From positions 1-64,000 of the forward strand of contig JASANE010019292.1 of NCBI GenBank assembly GCA_030248225.1: 64,000 nucleotides of DNA, read 5' to 3'. Both the position numbers and the translations under genes were made by a program. This DNA comes from Trileptium ribeirensis (Eukaryota; Nematoda; Enoplea; Enoplida; Thoracostomopsidae). Each line of letters opens with the position of its first letter. Within the stretch, counting starts at the first letter, position 1. Below, piece after piece: positions 56,601 through 58,723 of this stretch. The notes below the pieces were generated by a model that searched no databases, was not told the origin of the DNA, and was given only the letters and a program-made list of their open reading frames with translations.

Positions 56601-58723
56601 AGTTTGCGCCAAGGCAGTACTTTATAGACTGTCTAAAGTGTTCATTAAAGTACCTGTTGGTATAATTATGTAAAACCTGTAGATATTTTATGAATTATAT
56701 ATTTATAACAGCCTTACGTACAGCACATCACAACTGATGCTAAATTATTACAACCCTACAACGGTCATAGCAATTCAAGTACTTTCATCTGTTATTAAAG
56801 AAATTTCAAGGAATTATTCAAAAAACCCGCCTTAATTCAGCTATATAATTCCAAAAATGTTTATGCTATACATACTTCAACATCCTCCGTAACCAACTCA
56901 GAATTCTTGCAAAATTTTTGAAAAGTGTTTCATTGAATTATGTAGCTTTAGACATATTTGGAAAGTATCTCGAAATATAACGAAGCAGATACAGCATTCA
57001 CGATATATTCGGCTTTTCACATTCAAGAAACACTGTTTAAATGTTTTAAACTGAAAGGTAATACAAAAATTACACAAATCAAAGATATAGAACTTACTTA
57101 CTAACCGTAAACTTAAGAATGCTGGTCTGCACATTTTAGCTATTGTCGGAATTGTTTTTGTTGCGAATGAAATAACTTCAACTTAGGTTTCATAATGTGG
57201 ACAGAATATTATACATTGCTTCATGACAGGGAAATACGAAATTTGTATATAATAGCAAACCTAATTTCGCAGAATTTATAGGTAGCATTTCACGCGGTTG
57301 ATAAAAATTTTAACGCCATATATTATTGAGAAATAAAATACAGAGAATAATCCAAACGGGTAACCCGTAGAATATGTAGCGCTATCTTGTGAGTAGCTTT
57401 ATTCACTCAGACTGTGCGATGAGAATATTGCGAAACTCCTGCAATATATGGGTATGTGCACTTGTAAAATATTGTAAAGTTTAAAGTCGTTTCAATGTGA
57501 AGTGTCATAGTGAATCGATATCAAATAATCAAAGTCTTAAAGAGAATTCATTTTAATGTGGGAGATTTCTATTCGAATTGGCCCAAAATAAATTTGGCAC
57601 TAAATTCATTTCAAATCCGGCTTCCACTGCGGTTTTGAGAAGTATATTTTTACATGAATACCCCATCTACTGCAAAATGCAGTCCAATTGTTTGAAACTT
57701 CTTATTTCATTCACGAAACTCAATTTGAGTCGTTTAAGATTGAAAATGATCGCCTCTGTTAAAATTGTTCTCTTTCGTATATAATCTATTCGGTTTGCGA
57801 GAAAGCTAATATTAAATCGAATTTTTTACTCTAAATTAAATAGCCTTAAAGGTCGTTTTATTCATCTTGAATCTTGCAAAAATCTTTTAAATCGGTCAAT
57901 GAAACTCAGTTTGAGTCGTTTTAGTTCGGAAAAATCGCTTCTGTTCAGATCGTTCTGTTTCAAATAGAATCAATAGAATAGAATCAAATCCACTTGGCTT
58001 GAGACAGCCATATAAAATCGACATTTCTTTCCAAACTGAAAAGACCTGGAATTTTATCCACCTGTGACTGCTGGCACGTCTTTCAATACTTCCTTCATAA
58101 ATATAGTAAATAAAGGAATAGGAATTACCTGCTTGAAGTTACGAAAGCAAAATATAGCTGCTCAATATTAAGATCAAAATATGTTTCTCAGTGTTGTATT
58201 AGCTTGTTCCGTAAATTGCGCAAGCACCATGACAAAACATAACAGTTTTCTAACATCATCTAATTGTTTATTATCTCACATATAGTTTTTATAATTTTGA
58301 GATCGAAATTTTGCGAAGGCAACTAAAACTTTACCGCAGCATTAGCAAAATATGCTCATGTACAAAAACTAGCATAGCTGACTTCAAACTCATATCTAAA
58401 CTTCGAACTGAAATGAAACTTCTTAAATTTACATAATAGAAAATAGTGGAATTGATTGGATAGCTGTTTAGTTCGAAACAAACATTTTTTGTTAACACCG
58501 ACATCGTTGCGCCTGTCGTCTGAAATTGGTACATATATTGTAAAATACCCAAATGATCGTGTGTAATTTGACTTTTAATTATAGATAAACCCGGCAAACC
58601 TGGAAAACCCCAAGTCAAGGATTGGGACAAAGACCATGTGGACTTGGCGTGGAAGCGTCCCGCAAACGATGGTGGTGCCCCGATAGAGAAGTACATCGTT
58701 GAAAAGCGCTCGAAATATGGACG
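2502..58723 (+). CDS. unc-22: Twitchin (UNC-22/projectin family), partial gene, 36 internal exons
   Basis: Giant intracellular protein of muscle thick filaments (A-band) that associates with myosin and carries a C-terminal regulatory kinase; that role is family knowledge. Joining the 36 exons gives about 1,798 residues without a stop. Domain order with fragment residues: Ig1 1-90, Ig2 91-187, Ig3 188-277, Ig4 278-368, Ig5 369-468, Fn1 469-567, Fn2 568-669, Ig6 670-763, Fn3 764-866, Fn4 867-965, Ig7 966-1062, Fn5 1063-1162, Fn6 1163-1263, Ig8 1264-1358, Fn7 1359-1458, Fn8 1459-1558, Ig9 1559-1652, Fn9 1653-1752, half Fn10 1753-1798. A run of Ig domains followed by repeated Fn3-Fn3-Ig is the twitchin/projectin arrangement; titin uses longer super-repeats and myosin-binding protein C is far shorter. 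Start codon, further N-terminal Ig domains, most Fn3-Fn3-Ig units, kinase and stop lie outside. Orthology to unc-22 is inferred from architecture and motifs, not from a search. Confidence 0.93.
3504..5648. repeat. Array of about 260-bp tandem units, five copies, third one interrupted
   Basis: The word AGCTCTTAT begins at 3504, 3763, 4024, 5182 and 5439. Each unit continues with GTATATACAGCGGAGT, AGCAAGAGAAATCAGTAAAT, a run reading TTAACGACCCCTTATCCCTT, and ATGAAGATGTACAG (or close variants). Unit lengths are 259, 261, 261 (after removing the insert), 257 and about 210 (truncated). Copies are very similar, so this is the youngest repeat in the window. Lies within intron 1. Confidence 0.92.
4032..4927. 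mobile_element. About 897-bp insertion splitting a satellite unit; probable non-autonomous element
   Basis: Removing this segment restores a normal 261-bp satellite unit, which fixes its limits to within 1-2 bp. Near its ends it has an inverted repeat, GAATTCGAGTGG at 4034-4045 and CCACTCGAATTC at 4892-4903. Inside is a GT-rich run (about 4121-4145) followed by CTCGATAACGGTTGGGCGGA, a phrase resembling words I associate with non-autonomous repeats in many invertebrate genomes. Short open frames inside (4213-4401, 4454-4699, 4709-4927) have no recognised domain. No convincing target-site duplication. Superfamily unknown. Confidence 0.72.
6269..6401 (+). CDS. unc-22: Twitchin exon 2: Ig1 C-terminal half
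   Basis: Acceptor ATATTTCAG, donor GTATAC, phase 0 to 1. Encodes SMKYKIVIEKNLLSLII, then NPDMEDGGKYTVEANG with the Ig F-strand Tyr and the D-G-G-K-Y turn, ending AYLYVEG. The following intron (6402-7573) holds a short perfect hairpin, CCTTAGC/GCTAAGG at 7182-7199, and otherwise nothing I recognise. Confidence 0.93.
7574..7713 (+). CDS. unc-22: Twitchin exon 3: Ig2 N-terminal half
   Basis: Acceptor GTTTTCAG, donor GTAGTT, phase 1 to 0. Encodes EPPIAYSFIKELPKKQDI, then EAVLECKVNHARAPVKWFKN with the B-strand Cys and C-strand Trp of an I-set domain. The intron behind it (7714-10075) carries the foldback element at 8121-8707, a hairpin repeat at 9110-9290 and a dispersed-family copy at 9355-9690. 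Confidence 0.94.
8121..8707. mobile_element. Long foldback (inverted-repeat) element, about 585 bp
   Basis: The segment is one long imperfect palindrome. It opens GGTTCTTTTCAATTATCCCC at 8122 and closes GGGGATAATGGAAAAGAACC at 8706. Matching inner pairs include ACCCACCATTCGA against TCGAATGGTGGGT, and CCAAAAACTGTTCAATTGC against GCATTCAATAGTTTTTGG, with a loop of about 10 bases near 8403. Arms are roughly 280 bp. TTATTT flanks both sides (8115-8120 and 8708-8713), a possible target duplication. No protein of its own; a non-autonomous DNA transposon of foldback type is the likeliest reading. Confidence 0.85.
9110..9290. repeat. Short hairpin repeat, copy 1
   Basis: AATTTGTACAAACGCTTGTG at 9155 opens a partial hairpin closing with CGTGCGCACAAATCT near 9242, followed by GGTACAACTTGCTTGTAATA. 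The same order (hairpin, then TACAACTnnCTTGTAATA, then AGCTAA) recurs at 10265-10440, so this is a dispersed family. Confidence 0.6.
9355..9690 (-). repeat. Dispersed GC-end/AT-core repeat, copy A (minus orientation)
   Basis: On the minus strand it reads GCTCCGACC and CTCCGACCCCC, then GCGCGCAGAAAATTTTAGC, then an AT core of AAAATTGG-like words (positions 9430-9600 on the + strand). These are shared with copies at 33690, 44080, 45385, 51060, 55460 and 63735. Boundaries are approximate because copies are decayed. Confidence 0.62.
10076..10226 (+). CDS. unc-22: Twitchin exon 4: Ig2 C-terminal half
   Basis: Acceptor AAATTGCAG, donor GTAAGA, phase 0 to 1. Encodes RDSMDNRYSIEKDAVGR, CTLTIKCVSEDDQTEW and KNVCVCQVSVIG. 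The usual Y-x-C of the F strand is W-M-A, so no canonical disulfide-type pair is formed with the Cys of exon 3; cytoplasmic I-set domains tolerate this. The next intron (10227-11516) holds a hairpin repeat at 10265-10440 and otherwise AT-rich sequence. Confidence 0.92.
10265..10440. repeat. Short hairpin repeat, copy 2 (best preserved)
   Basis: GATTTGTACGCACCGTTG at 10302 pairs with CGACCGTGAGTACAAATC ending near 10390, and AACTCAGACGAGTGC pairs with GCACGAGTCTGAACGAGTT, giving a compact hairpin of about 90 bp. Downstream is GCTGTGCTACAACTGACTTG. Related copies are at 9110-9290 and, more decayed, 13655-13840 and 63600-63730. It begins about 40 bp after a splice donor. Confidence 0.68.
11517..11647 (+). 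CDS. unc-22: Twitchin exon 5: Ig3 N-terminal half
   Basis: Acceptor ACATTTAG, donor GTATGT, phase 1 to 0. Encodes EPRYDFIIPLKSVKVPEK, then AATLECEVNDKDAEVQWF and HDGKKIT. B-strand Cys and C-strand Trp are present. The intron behind starts, within a few bases of the donor, with the tandem duplication at 11650-12110; the rest (12111-12594) is unremarkable. Confidence 0.94.
11650..12110. repeat. Two-copy tandem duplication, about 231-bp period, starting at a splice donor
   Basis: TGTTTTTGGATTATTTCA begins at 11651 and at 11882. Both copies go on with CAAATTTTCAAnCTATATCTT-like text, CATGTCCTATGAT-like text, and GCAGTTGTTGATAATCA. The first copy begins within the donor region of exon 5. Divergence is appreciable, so it is not recent. 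Confidence 0.85.
12595..12733 (+). CDS. unc-22: Twitchin exon 6: Ig3 C-terminal half
   Basis: Acceptor ATAATTTAG, donor GTGAGT, phase 0 to 1. Encodes IDGKKFDEQKIGRKRKL, LLKSAGIEDEGEYKCTTKDD and QLIVEG. The D-E-G-E-Y-K-C motif is the textbook Ig F strand, pairing with the Cys of exon 5; Ig3 is the most canonical Ig here. The next intron (12734-13862) ends in a weak copy of the hairpin repeat at 13655-13840; a minus-strand open frame at 13063-13323 has no recognised content. Confidence 0.94.
13655..13840. repeat. Probable decayed hairpin repeat, copy 3
   Basis: Shares GTCGTGCTATC and GTGCTACAGCT with the copies at 63600-63730 and 10265-10440. Pairing is poor and limits are uncertain. It stops just before the acceptor of exon 7. 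Confidence 0.35.
13863..13936 (+). CDS. unc-22: Twitchin exon 7: Ig4 N-terminal third (short exon)
   Basis: Acceptor ATATTTTAG, donor GTAAGA, phase 1 to 0; 74 bp, the shortest exon found. Encodes AANRFIEKLKDLTGVER and EEITLQCS, ending at the B-strand Cys, earlier in the fold than the splits in Ig1-Ig3. The next intron (13937-16198) contains a dispersed-family copy at 14500-14700 and otherwise AT-rich sequence without recognisable features. Confidence 0.9.
14500..14700 (-). repeat. Dispersed GC-end/AT-core repeat, copy B (minus orientation, truncated)
   Basis: T-rich core with GTTTTTGCTAAAATG and CCCAATTTTTGCCAATTTG, bounded by GGTGGGAGTGGGGACGG near 14510 and GTACCCCTGACGGAAGG near 14640. 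These match the core words of the family in reverse orientation. The box-B-like part is not clear in this copy. Confidence 0.5.
16199..16397 (+). CDS. unc-22: Twitchin exon 8: remainder of Ig4
   Basis: Acceptor TTTTTCAG after a T-rich run, donor GTAAAG, phase 0 to 1. Encodes VKDTRAPADWFRNGKKIQ (C-strand Trp), GKYETKAKGGVHTLLIRK, LALDDEDVYEIETGG and CKLTVLEG. The next intron (16398-17072) shows nothing recognisable. Confidence 0.94.
17073..17159 (+). CDS. unc-22: Twitchin exon 9: Ig5 N-terminal part
   Basis: Acceptor AATTTTTCAG, donor GTAAAA, phase 1 to 1. Encodes AEKKPWINWKQKKIDGE and VHKPLILKIPYSG. In place of the usual B-strand x-x-C it reads LILKIPYSG, so there is no core Cys. The following intron is only 275 bp, the shortest in the window, with no feature. 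Confidence 0.88.
17435..17647 (+). CDS. unc-22: Twitchin exon 10: Ig5 C-terminal part
   Basis: Acceptor CTGTTTTAG, donor GTTTGT, phase 1 to 1. Encodes VKKGDPTVKLRKNGKDVT, EDAVQIKFKNPKKDDTAKW and ELDLTNTGG, ending FDLEIKD. The C strand reads TVKLRKNG, so the hallmark Trp is missing; the F strand is DTAKWELDLTN, with Trp where Tyr usually sits. It is the last Ig before the first Fn3 domain. The next intron (17648-19021) contains a GC hairpin at 18861-18895. Confidence 0.9.
18861..18895. repeat. Short GC-rich hairpin
   Basis: GGGGGGCTGCCGCCCCGAAC runs into CCCCCCGCT. The block stands out in a strongly AT-rich intron. It can fold as GGGG/CCCC stems and looks like a remnant of a repeat rather than a functional site. 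Confidence 0.4.
19022..19206 (+). CDS. unc-22: Twitchin exon 11: Fn1 N-terminal part
   Basis: Acceptor TTTCACAG, donor GTATGA, phase 1 to 0. Encodes DRPGPPEGPLEVTDIF, then CKLKWNPPKDDGGAPVQSYI with the Fn3 B-strand Trp and the D-D-G-G-A-P turn, then GEWKKIGESKGCTFS. This is the first Fn3 domain after the Ig run. The next intron (19207-20014) has no feature I can name. Confidence 0.95.
20015..20126 (+). CDS. unc-22: Twitchin exon 12: Fn1 C-terminal part
   Basis: Acceptor TTATTGCAG, donor GTAAGA, phase 0 to 1. Encodes PKNLKEHGEYKFRVKAINQ and IGLSDPLN, ending AKNPWG. YKFRVKAIN is the Fn3 F strand; A-K-N-P-W-G is the linker phrase typical of twitchin-type Fn3 tandems. The next intron (20127-21133) is featureless to me. 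Confidence 0.95.
21134..21439 (+). CDS. unc-22: Twitchin exon 13: complete Fn2 domain in one exon
   Basis: Acceptor GTTCCAG, donor GTTAGT, phase 1 to 1; 306 bp, the only domain encoded by a single exon. Encodes DPPGKPRDLTAADIDRDH, VTMTWKPPESDGNAPIEKYI, GEEYYYRVRAVNRAGPGDP and ends IIVKAKPG. The following 2.4-kb intron (21440-23816) contains open frames at 22111-22487, 22611-22850 and 22954-23211 without recognisable domains; I treat it as non-coding. Confidence 0.96.
23817..23933 (+). CDS. unc-22: Twitchin exon 14: Ig6 N-terminal half
   Basis: Acceptor CTTTTTAG, donor GTAGGT, phase 1 to 1. Encodes ALPFFDAGALHDIKIRVGE and TVKFDLPIGGEPPPEVTWYC. G-E-P-P-P-E-V-T-W is the signature of Ig domains that sit inside Fn3-Fn3-Ig repeats and is absent from Ig1-Ig5. 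The intron behind it (23934-25729) holds the foldback element at 24080-24715. Confidence 0.94.
24080..24715. mobile_element. Second long foldback element, about 600 bp
   Basis: Imperfect palindrome. CCGAAATTGCTCTATTTTGA near 24101 pairs with TCAAAATAGATCAATTTCGG ending near 24681. GAATGATAGTAAAATCAGCT ending at 24353 pairs with AGCTGATTTAACTATCATTT starting at 24433, leaving a loop of about 80 bp. Arms are about 270 bp and less alike than at 8121-8707. Shared inner words (TTGGGTTCCC, ATTCGA or TCGAATGAT beside a GAGCTG or GTCGAC motif) suggest the same family. Confidence 0.75.
25730..25894 (+). CDS. unc-22: Twitchin exon 15: Ig6 C-terminal half
   Basis: Acceptor ATGTTCAG, donor GTTAGT, phase 1 to 1. 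Encodes ADKPFKHAGRVKVQTEKTRA, QLKIENAVRGDTGPYRVHLK and CEGSANVLVVG. GDTGPYRVHLKN is the Ig F strand. The following intron (25895-27533) has a GC-rich patch at 25965-26035 and a 134-codon open frame (26354-26758) without recognised content. Confidence 0.95.
27534..27641 (+). CDS. unc-22: Twitchin exon 16: Fn3 (third Fn3 domain), first part
   Basis: Acceptor CGTTTCAG, donor GTAAGC, phase 1 to 1. Encodes GRPDPPQGPLEISDPF and CTLSWKPPADDGGEPLEG, the first strands and the D-D-G-G-E-P turn. This domain is cut by two introns, unlike the others. The next intron (27642-28312) has a short TA run near 27740 and nothing else. Confidence 0.94.
28312..28435 (+). CDS. unc-22: Twitchin exon 17: third Fn3 domain, middle part
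   Basis: Acceptor ATTATTTCAG, donor GTAAGT, phase 1 to 2. Encodes GYIIEAQDANELGKFIEIG and TSFKADGLKNKGEYKFK. The intron after it (28436-29099) contains a dispersed-family copy at 28835-29030. Confidence 0.93.
28835..29030 (+). repeat. Dispersed GC-rich repeat, copy J, with box-B-like motif
   Basis: Opens CATGCTCATAGGGG at 28849, the same opening as the copy at 55460. GGTTCGAACCC at 28883-28893 fits the pol III box B consensus GGTTCGANNCC. GC-rich text with CCACTCCGCC follows to about 29020. The AAAATTGG core is absent, so the copy is partial. No suitably spaced box A, hence not called a tRNA. Confidence 0.6.
29100..29176 (+). CDS. unc-22: Twitchin exon 18: third Fn3 domain, last part
   Basis: Acceptor TGTTTACAG, donor GTAAGT, phase 2 to 1; 77 bp. 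Encodes VRAKNAEGVSDSLQTEKP and VLIKDPWG. The phase-2 split falls inside the F strand, at codon Lys in F-K-V-R-A-K-N. The next intron (29177-30741) carries the TIR element at 29957-30680. Confidence 0.93.
29957..30680. mobile_element. TIR element with internal tandem repeats, about 724 bp
   Basis: Bounded by near-perfect inverted repeats, GACTCTGCTGAAGAGTGTGA at 29957-29976 and TCACACTCTTCAGCAGAGT at 30662-30680. Inside are two direct copies, about 180 bp apart, beginning GTTCTTGGACAA at 30088 and 30268 and sharing ATATATTTCGAAAATTGAAC. From about 30200 to 30580 a shorter motif like TGAATTTGGTGGTCCAA is repeated with variation. No transposase frame, so non-autonomous. No clear target duplication. 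Confidence 0.75.
30742..30909 (+). CDS. unc-22: Twitchin exon 19: fourth Fn3 domain, N-terminal part
   Basis: Acceptor GCATTTCAG, donor GTAAGC, phase 1 to 1. Encodes DEPGKCSAPRIVDYDATK, VDLDWDPPKDDGGAPITGYI and EWVPVKEVE. The domain continues 5.5 kb downstream in exon 20. Confidence 0.94.
32231..32450. repeat. Two-copy tandem duplication, about 111-bp period
   Basis: CGGTGAAGCAATG starts at 32232 and 32343. Both copies continue CGTATCAATGGTGATG, GTAGATAAATACAGC, AAAGAGATCC and CGAAAGGCAATGTGTAT. High similarity, modest age, no coding content. Confidence 0.85.
33690..34135 (+). repeat. Dispersed GC-end/AT-core repeat, copy C
   Basis: Contains GCGCGCGGAAAATTTAG near 34012 followed by AAATTTGACAAAATTGATG-type core and ends CCTTTCCCTGACGACTCC near 34110. 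A second, similar GCGCG motif at about 33860 suggests an internal duplication. These words match copies A, E, F and I. Confidence 0.6.
35983..36182. mobile_element. TA-flanked TIR element, about 200 bp
   Basis: ACTTTTTGCTCAAATTTTGA near 36000 is mirrored by TCAAAATTTGAGCAAAAAG near 36148-36166. TA lies at both borders (35981-35982 and 36183-36184). The same inner words occur in the element at 39918-40222, so the two are one family. Outer repeats are decayed here. Tc1/mariner-like MITE is the likeliest class. Confidence 0.6.
36445..36735 (+). CDS. unc-22: Twitchin exon 20: end of fourth Fn3 domain fused to start of Ig7
   Basis: Acceptor TGCTTCAG, donor GTACCC, phase 1 to 1. The first 43 codons finish the Fn3 domain: ATVEGLKEGQEYQFRVKAVN and SERQLCKARF. 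From about 36573 it runs straight into Ig7: VKPFIKAFENLTVKVGQTA and VGGEPPPDCFWFKED. This is the only domain boundary in the window without an intron. The next intron (36736-37897) carries a dispersed-family copy at 37120-37460. Confidence 0.95.
37120..37460 (+). repeat. Dispersed GC-rich repeat, copy D
   Basis: Opens ATCATAGGGAACAGTGGG, then GAGGGTCCGAACTCCCTC (box-B-like) near 37162, GACTCCGAACCCCCTCC near 37220 and CCTGACGACC near 37358. GC-rich throughout with a weak AT core. Shares opening, box B and closing words with copies E, F, H and J. Confidence 0.6.
37898..38026 (+). CDS. unc-22: Twitchin exon 21: Ig7 C-terminal half
   Basis: Acceptor TACTTCAAG (unusual AAG), donor GTAAGT, phase 1 to 1. 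Encodes GVSTCLTISHAKRSDRGTYK and LVLKNEFRGKKGEAEGT, then AQLTVLG. S-D-R-G-T-Y-K-L is the Ig F strand. The acceptor is the least typical of the set but is the only one that keeps the frame and the fold. The next intron (38027-38796) is AT-rich with no named feature. Confidence 0.91.
38797..38981 (+). CDS. unc-22: Twitchin exon 22: Fn5 N-terminal part
   Basis: Acceptor GTTCTAG, donor GTAGGG, phase 1 to 0. Encodes GPPSKPVGPLEVSNVFEN, ADLAWDKPLDDGGEPIDHYE and GRWVPCGHSPDTKCK. W-V-P-C-G recurs in Fn7 and Fn9, marking the first Fn3 of each Fn3-Fn3-Ig unit. The intron behind (38982-39639) has open frames on both strands without recognised content. Confidence 0.95.
39640..39754 (+). CDS. unc-22: Twitchin exon 23: Fn5 C-terminal part
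   Basis: Acceptor TGTTTCAG, donor GTAAGT, phase 0 to 1. Encodes VEGLQKGKTYQFRVKAVNKE, GASEPLQTTRA and ends LAKNPYG. The next intron (39755-40922) carries the TA-flanked element at 39918-40222. Confidence 0.95.
39918..40222. mobile_element. TA-flanked TIR element, 305 bp (better preserved copy)
   Basis: Ends are AAGCCGTGTTCACACGC and GCGTGTGAACACGCCTT, an inverted repeat with one mismatch in 17 bases. TA sits at both borders (39916-39917 and 40223-40224), the target duplication typical of Tc1/mariner elements. The interior repeats the palindromic word TTTGAGCTCAAA and its variants. Too short for a transposase, so a MITE. A decayed relative is at 35983-36182. Confidence 0.85.
40923..41074 (+). 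CDS. unc-22: Twitchin exon 24: Fn6 N-terminal part
   Basis: Acceptor TTATTATAG, donor GTATGC, phase 1 to 0. Encodes DEPGPPSAPDIVDWDSDHM, DLTWEPPISDGGAPIEGYVI and SREWTK. D-W-D-x-D-H recurs in Fn8 and Fn10, marking the second Fn3 of each unit. The intron behind it (41075-43392) holds the retrotransposon remnant at 41822-42171. Confidence 0.95.
41822..42171 (+). pseudogene. Decayed non-LTR retrotransposon tail (RNase H C-terminal and zinc-knuckle region)
   Basis: Two open stretches in different frames: 41822-41944 (contains ESWMRRKLVRRYKKF, ends TAA) and about 41941-42171 (contains WLGDHMFWDQ, then an in-frame TAG at 42022, then CSCSENETTRHFLTTCQRF). The last phrase fits the C-x-C-x7-H-x4-C signature placed after RNase H in many non-LTR polyproteins. 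At least one frameshift and one stop break it, so it is not functional. Only the 3-prime end of the element is seen. Clade not determined. Confidence 0.7.
43393..43543 (+). CDS. unc-22: Twitchin exon 25: Fn6 C-terminal part
   Basis: Acceptor CAATTTTAG, donor GTAAGT, phase 0 to 1. Encodes AGEVKEPTCHGTVFGLKEG, EEYQFRIRAVNKAGPGEAG and ends QVAKPRY. The next intron (43544-44519) carries a dispersed-family copy at 44080-44345. Confidence 0.95.
44080..44345 (+). repeat. Dispersed GC-end/AT-core repeat, copy E
   Basis: Opens CATAGGTGTCAATGGGGG, then GAGTCCGACCCCTCCAAG (box-B-like) near 44115, GGCGCGTGGCGAAAAATG near 44173, a core with CCAAAATTAGCAAAATTGGG, and closes CTCCTGACGACCTCCCTCCC near 44285. 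It shows all five landmarks of the family in order and is the best copy to define it. Confidence 0.72.
44520..44674 (+). CDS. unc-22: Twitchin exon 26: Ig8 N-terminal half
   Basis: Acceptor CATTCCAG, donor GTAAAC, phase 1 to 0. Encodes LKPTIDREAMKPQIVKAGQ, VELDVPVKGEPPPELHWTL and KPIEDDGVRFK, including the G-E-P-P-P-E signature. The next intron (44675-46673) contains the repeats at 45385-45660 and 45880-45950. Confidence 0.95.
45385..45660 (+). repeat. Dispersed GC-end/AT-core repeat, copy F
   Basis: Opens GCCATAAGGGACTGGGTG, then GAGGGTCCGACCCCTTAAGC near 45424 (one mismatch to box B), GGGCGCAGAGTATTTTGGG near 45469 and a long core of AAAATTGGC words; closes CCTCCCGC and a GC patch near 45600-45620. 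A 110-codon open frame across it (45391-45723) is an artefact of the stop-poor core. Confidence 0.7.
45880..45950 (-). repeat. tRNA-like relic (possible SINE head or tRNA pseudogene)
   Basis: On the minus strand TAGCTCAGTGG (45943-45933) is a perfect pol III box A in its tRNA setting, preceded by a 7-base AGCTCGA and followed by TTTGAGTACGCCGCTTG and, about 40 bases on, GTTGCTGACCCC, a degraded box B. The anticodon stem does not pair and the 3-prime acceptor strand is missing, so this is not a working tRNA. A tRNA-derived SINE or dead tRNA copy are both possible. Confidence 0.5.
46674..46803 (+). CDS. unc-22: Twitchin exon 27: Ig8 C-terminal half
   Basis: Acceptor TTCTTTTAG, donor GTGAGC, phase 0 to 1. 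Encodes IVNMDYRTKFSIKNVTRKE and TKFTLTAQNGSGKDVADF, ending ALTVLG. The F strand reads NTKFTLTAQN, with Phe in place of the usual Tyr. The next intron (46804-47782) shows no repeat I can name. Confidence 0.94.
47783..47929 (+). CDS. unc-22: Twitchin exon 28: Fn7 N-terminal part
   Basis: Acceptor TGGTTGCAG, donor GTATGT, phase 1 to 1. Encodes AKPTPPMGPLTVSDVYEDN, MTLDWKPPEDDGGEPVDHYE and MDETTGR. The split falls inside the Trp codon of W-V-P-C-G, well before the place where Fn5 and Fn9 are split. The next intron (47930-49900) has degenerate repeats at 49220-49660. Confidence 0.95.
49220..49660. repeat. Degenerate tandem repeat, three copies, about 175-bp period
   Basis: Copies start near 49222 (TTTTTCATGGTTTCAAGGG), 49396 (TTTTTCAATGGTTTTCAAAG) and 49575 (ATTTTCAGCGGTTTTAAATG). 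The first two share GGTTTTACGGT and TAGTCTGTCTT; the third is the most diverged. No coding content. Confidence 0.65.
49901..50053 (+). CDS. unc-22: Twitchin exon 29: Fn7 C-terminal part
   Basis: Acceptor GCTATTTAG, donor GTTTGT, phase 1 to 1. Completes Trp, then VPCGRTDGTKFKVQNLQPGH, PYKFRVRAVNKEGESEPL and ends IARNPYG. The following intron (50054-51707) holds a dispersed-family copy at 51060-51425; a minus-strand open frame at 50765-51091 is unassigned. Confidence 0.95.
51060..51425 (-). repeat. Dispersed GC-end/AT-core repeat, copy G (minus orientation)
   Basis: On the minus strand: CACTTGAGGTTCGAAGC (positions about 51394-51378, box-B-like), then GC-rich text, GTGCGAGGAAAATTTTGG near 51275-51258, and a long AAAATTGG-type core down to about 51110. 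Closing GC words are weak. The order is the same as in copy E, which confirms both the family and the orientation. Confidence 0.68.
51708..51813 (+). CDS. unc-22: Twitchin exon 30: Fn8 N-terminal part
   Basis: Acceptor AATTTCAG, donor GTAAGA, phase 1 to 2. Encodes DPPGATGKPNLVDWDKDHV and DIDWAPPEKDGGAPIEK, splitting within the Lys codon. The next intron is 601 bp (51814-52414) with open frames on both strands that I read as chance. Confidence 0.95.
52415..52608 (+). CDS. unc-22: Twitchin exon 31: Fn8 C-terminal part
   Basis: Acceptor TTGTTTTAG, donor GTAAGT, phase 2 to 1. Encodes YIIEKKDKHGKWTKTKEVP, EEGEEYQFRVIAVNKAGPGE and ends VVAKPRF. The intron that follows (52609-53294) is largely filled by a 167-codon open frame on the same strand (52757-53260) with no recognisable domain. 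Confidence 0.96.
53295..53446 (+). CDS. unc-22: Twitchin exon 32: Ig9 N-terminal half
   Basis: Acceptor TATTTCAG, donor GTTGGT, phase 1 to 0. Encodes LAPHINRNDIPKTTIKVGQ, HKFHVRVTGEPPPEVTWFLK and NSKHVK. G-E-P-P-P-E-V-T-W again marks an Ig inside a Fn3-Fn3-Ig unit. The donor lacks the common GTAAG. The intron after it (53447-54432) has a C-rich patch near 53545-53560 and nothing else I can name. Confidence 0.94.
54433..54562 (+). CDS. unc-22: Twitchin exon 33: Ig9 C-terminal half
   Basis: Acceptor GCGTTTCAG, donor GTAAAT, phase 0 to 1. Encodes IENPDYITNFTLSRAERQHS, GTYKIIAKNSSGTDEAE and VELLVLG. H-S-G-T-Y-K-I-I-A-K-N is the classic I-set F-G region. The next intron is short (360 bp) and AT-rich. 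Confidence 0.95.
54923..55100 (+). CDS. unc-22: Twitchin exon 34: Fn9 N-terminal part
   Basis: Acceptor CAATTTAG, donor GTAAGA, phase 1 to 2. Encodes GKPDQPGGPLDIHDIFDDN, MTLDWKTPADDGGVPIDHYE and GTWVPCGRTKDTT. The next intron (55101-56157) carries a dispersed-family copy at 55460-55800. Confidence 0.95.
55460..55800 (+). repeat. Dispersed GC-end/AT-core repeat, copy H
   Basis: Opens CATGCTCATAGGGGG at 55460, then TTAGGCTCGGACATCG, GAGGCTCCGCAACCCC near 55552, GGCGGAAAATTTTGG near 55585, a core with AAAAATTGGGG and CAAAATTGGGAAAAT, and closes with CTCCCCCTGGCGTCG and CCTTCCCTCAGGAGTC. Opening and centre match copies J and E. Confidence 0.68.
56158..56279 (+). CDS. unc-22: Twitchin exon 35: Fn9 C-terminal part
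   Basis: Acceptor TTTATTAG, donor GTTAGT, phase 2 to 1. Encodes FKAEGLQKGKMYMFRVKAVN, SEGESEPLENEEAV and ends LAKNPYG. The following intron (56280-58584) has a GC-rich patch at 56518-56620, possibly a fragment of the dispersed family, and the tandem duplication at 57680-57975. Confidence 0.95.
57680..57975. repeat. Two-copy tandem duplication, about 186-bp period
   Basis: GAAACTCAATTTGAGTCGTT at 57715 and GAAACTCAGTTTGAGTCGTT at 57901. Both continue to ATCGCnTCTGTT and GTTCT. Moderately diverged, non-coding. Confidence 0.75.
58585..58723 (+). CDS. unc-22: Twitchin exon 36: Fn10 N-terminal half (last exon in window)
   Basis: Acceptor AATTATAG, donor GTAGGT, phase 1 to 2. Encodes DKPGKPGKPQVKDWDKDHV, DLAWKRPANDGGAPIEKYIV and EKRSKYGR. 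The domain stops mid-fold; its second half (the YxFRVxAVN part) is not found in 58724-64000 and must lie further right. Confidence 0.94.
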
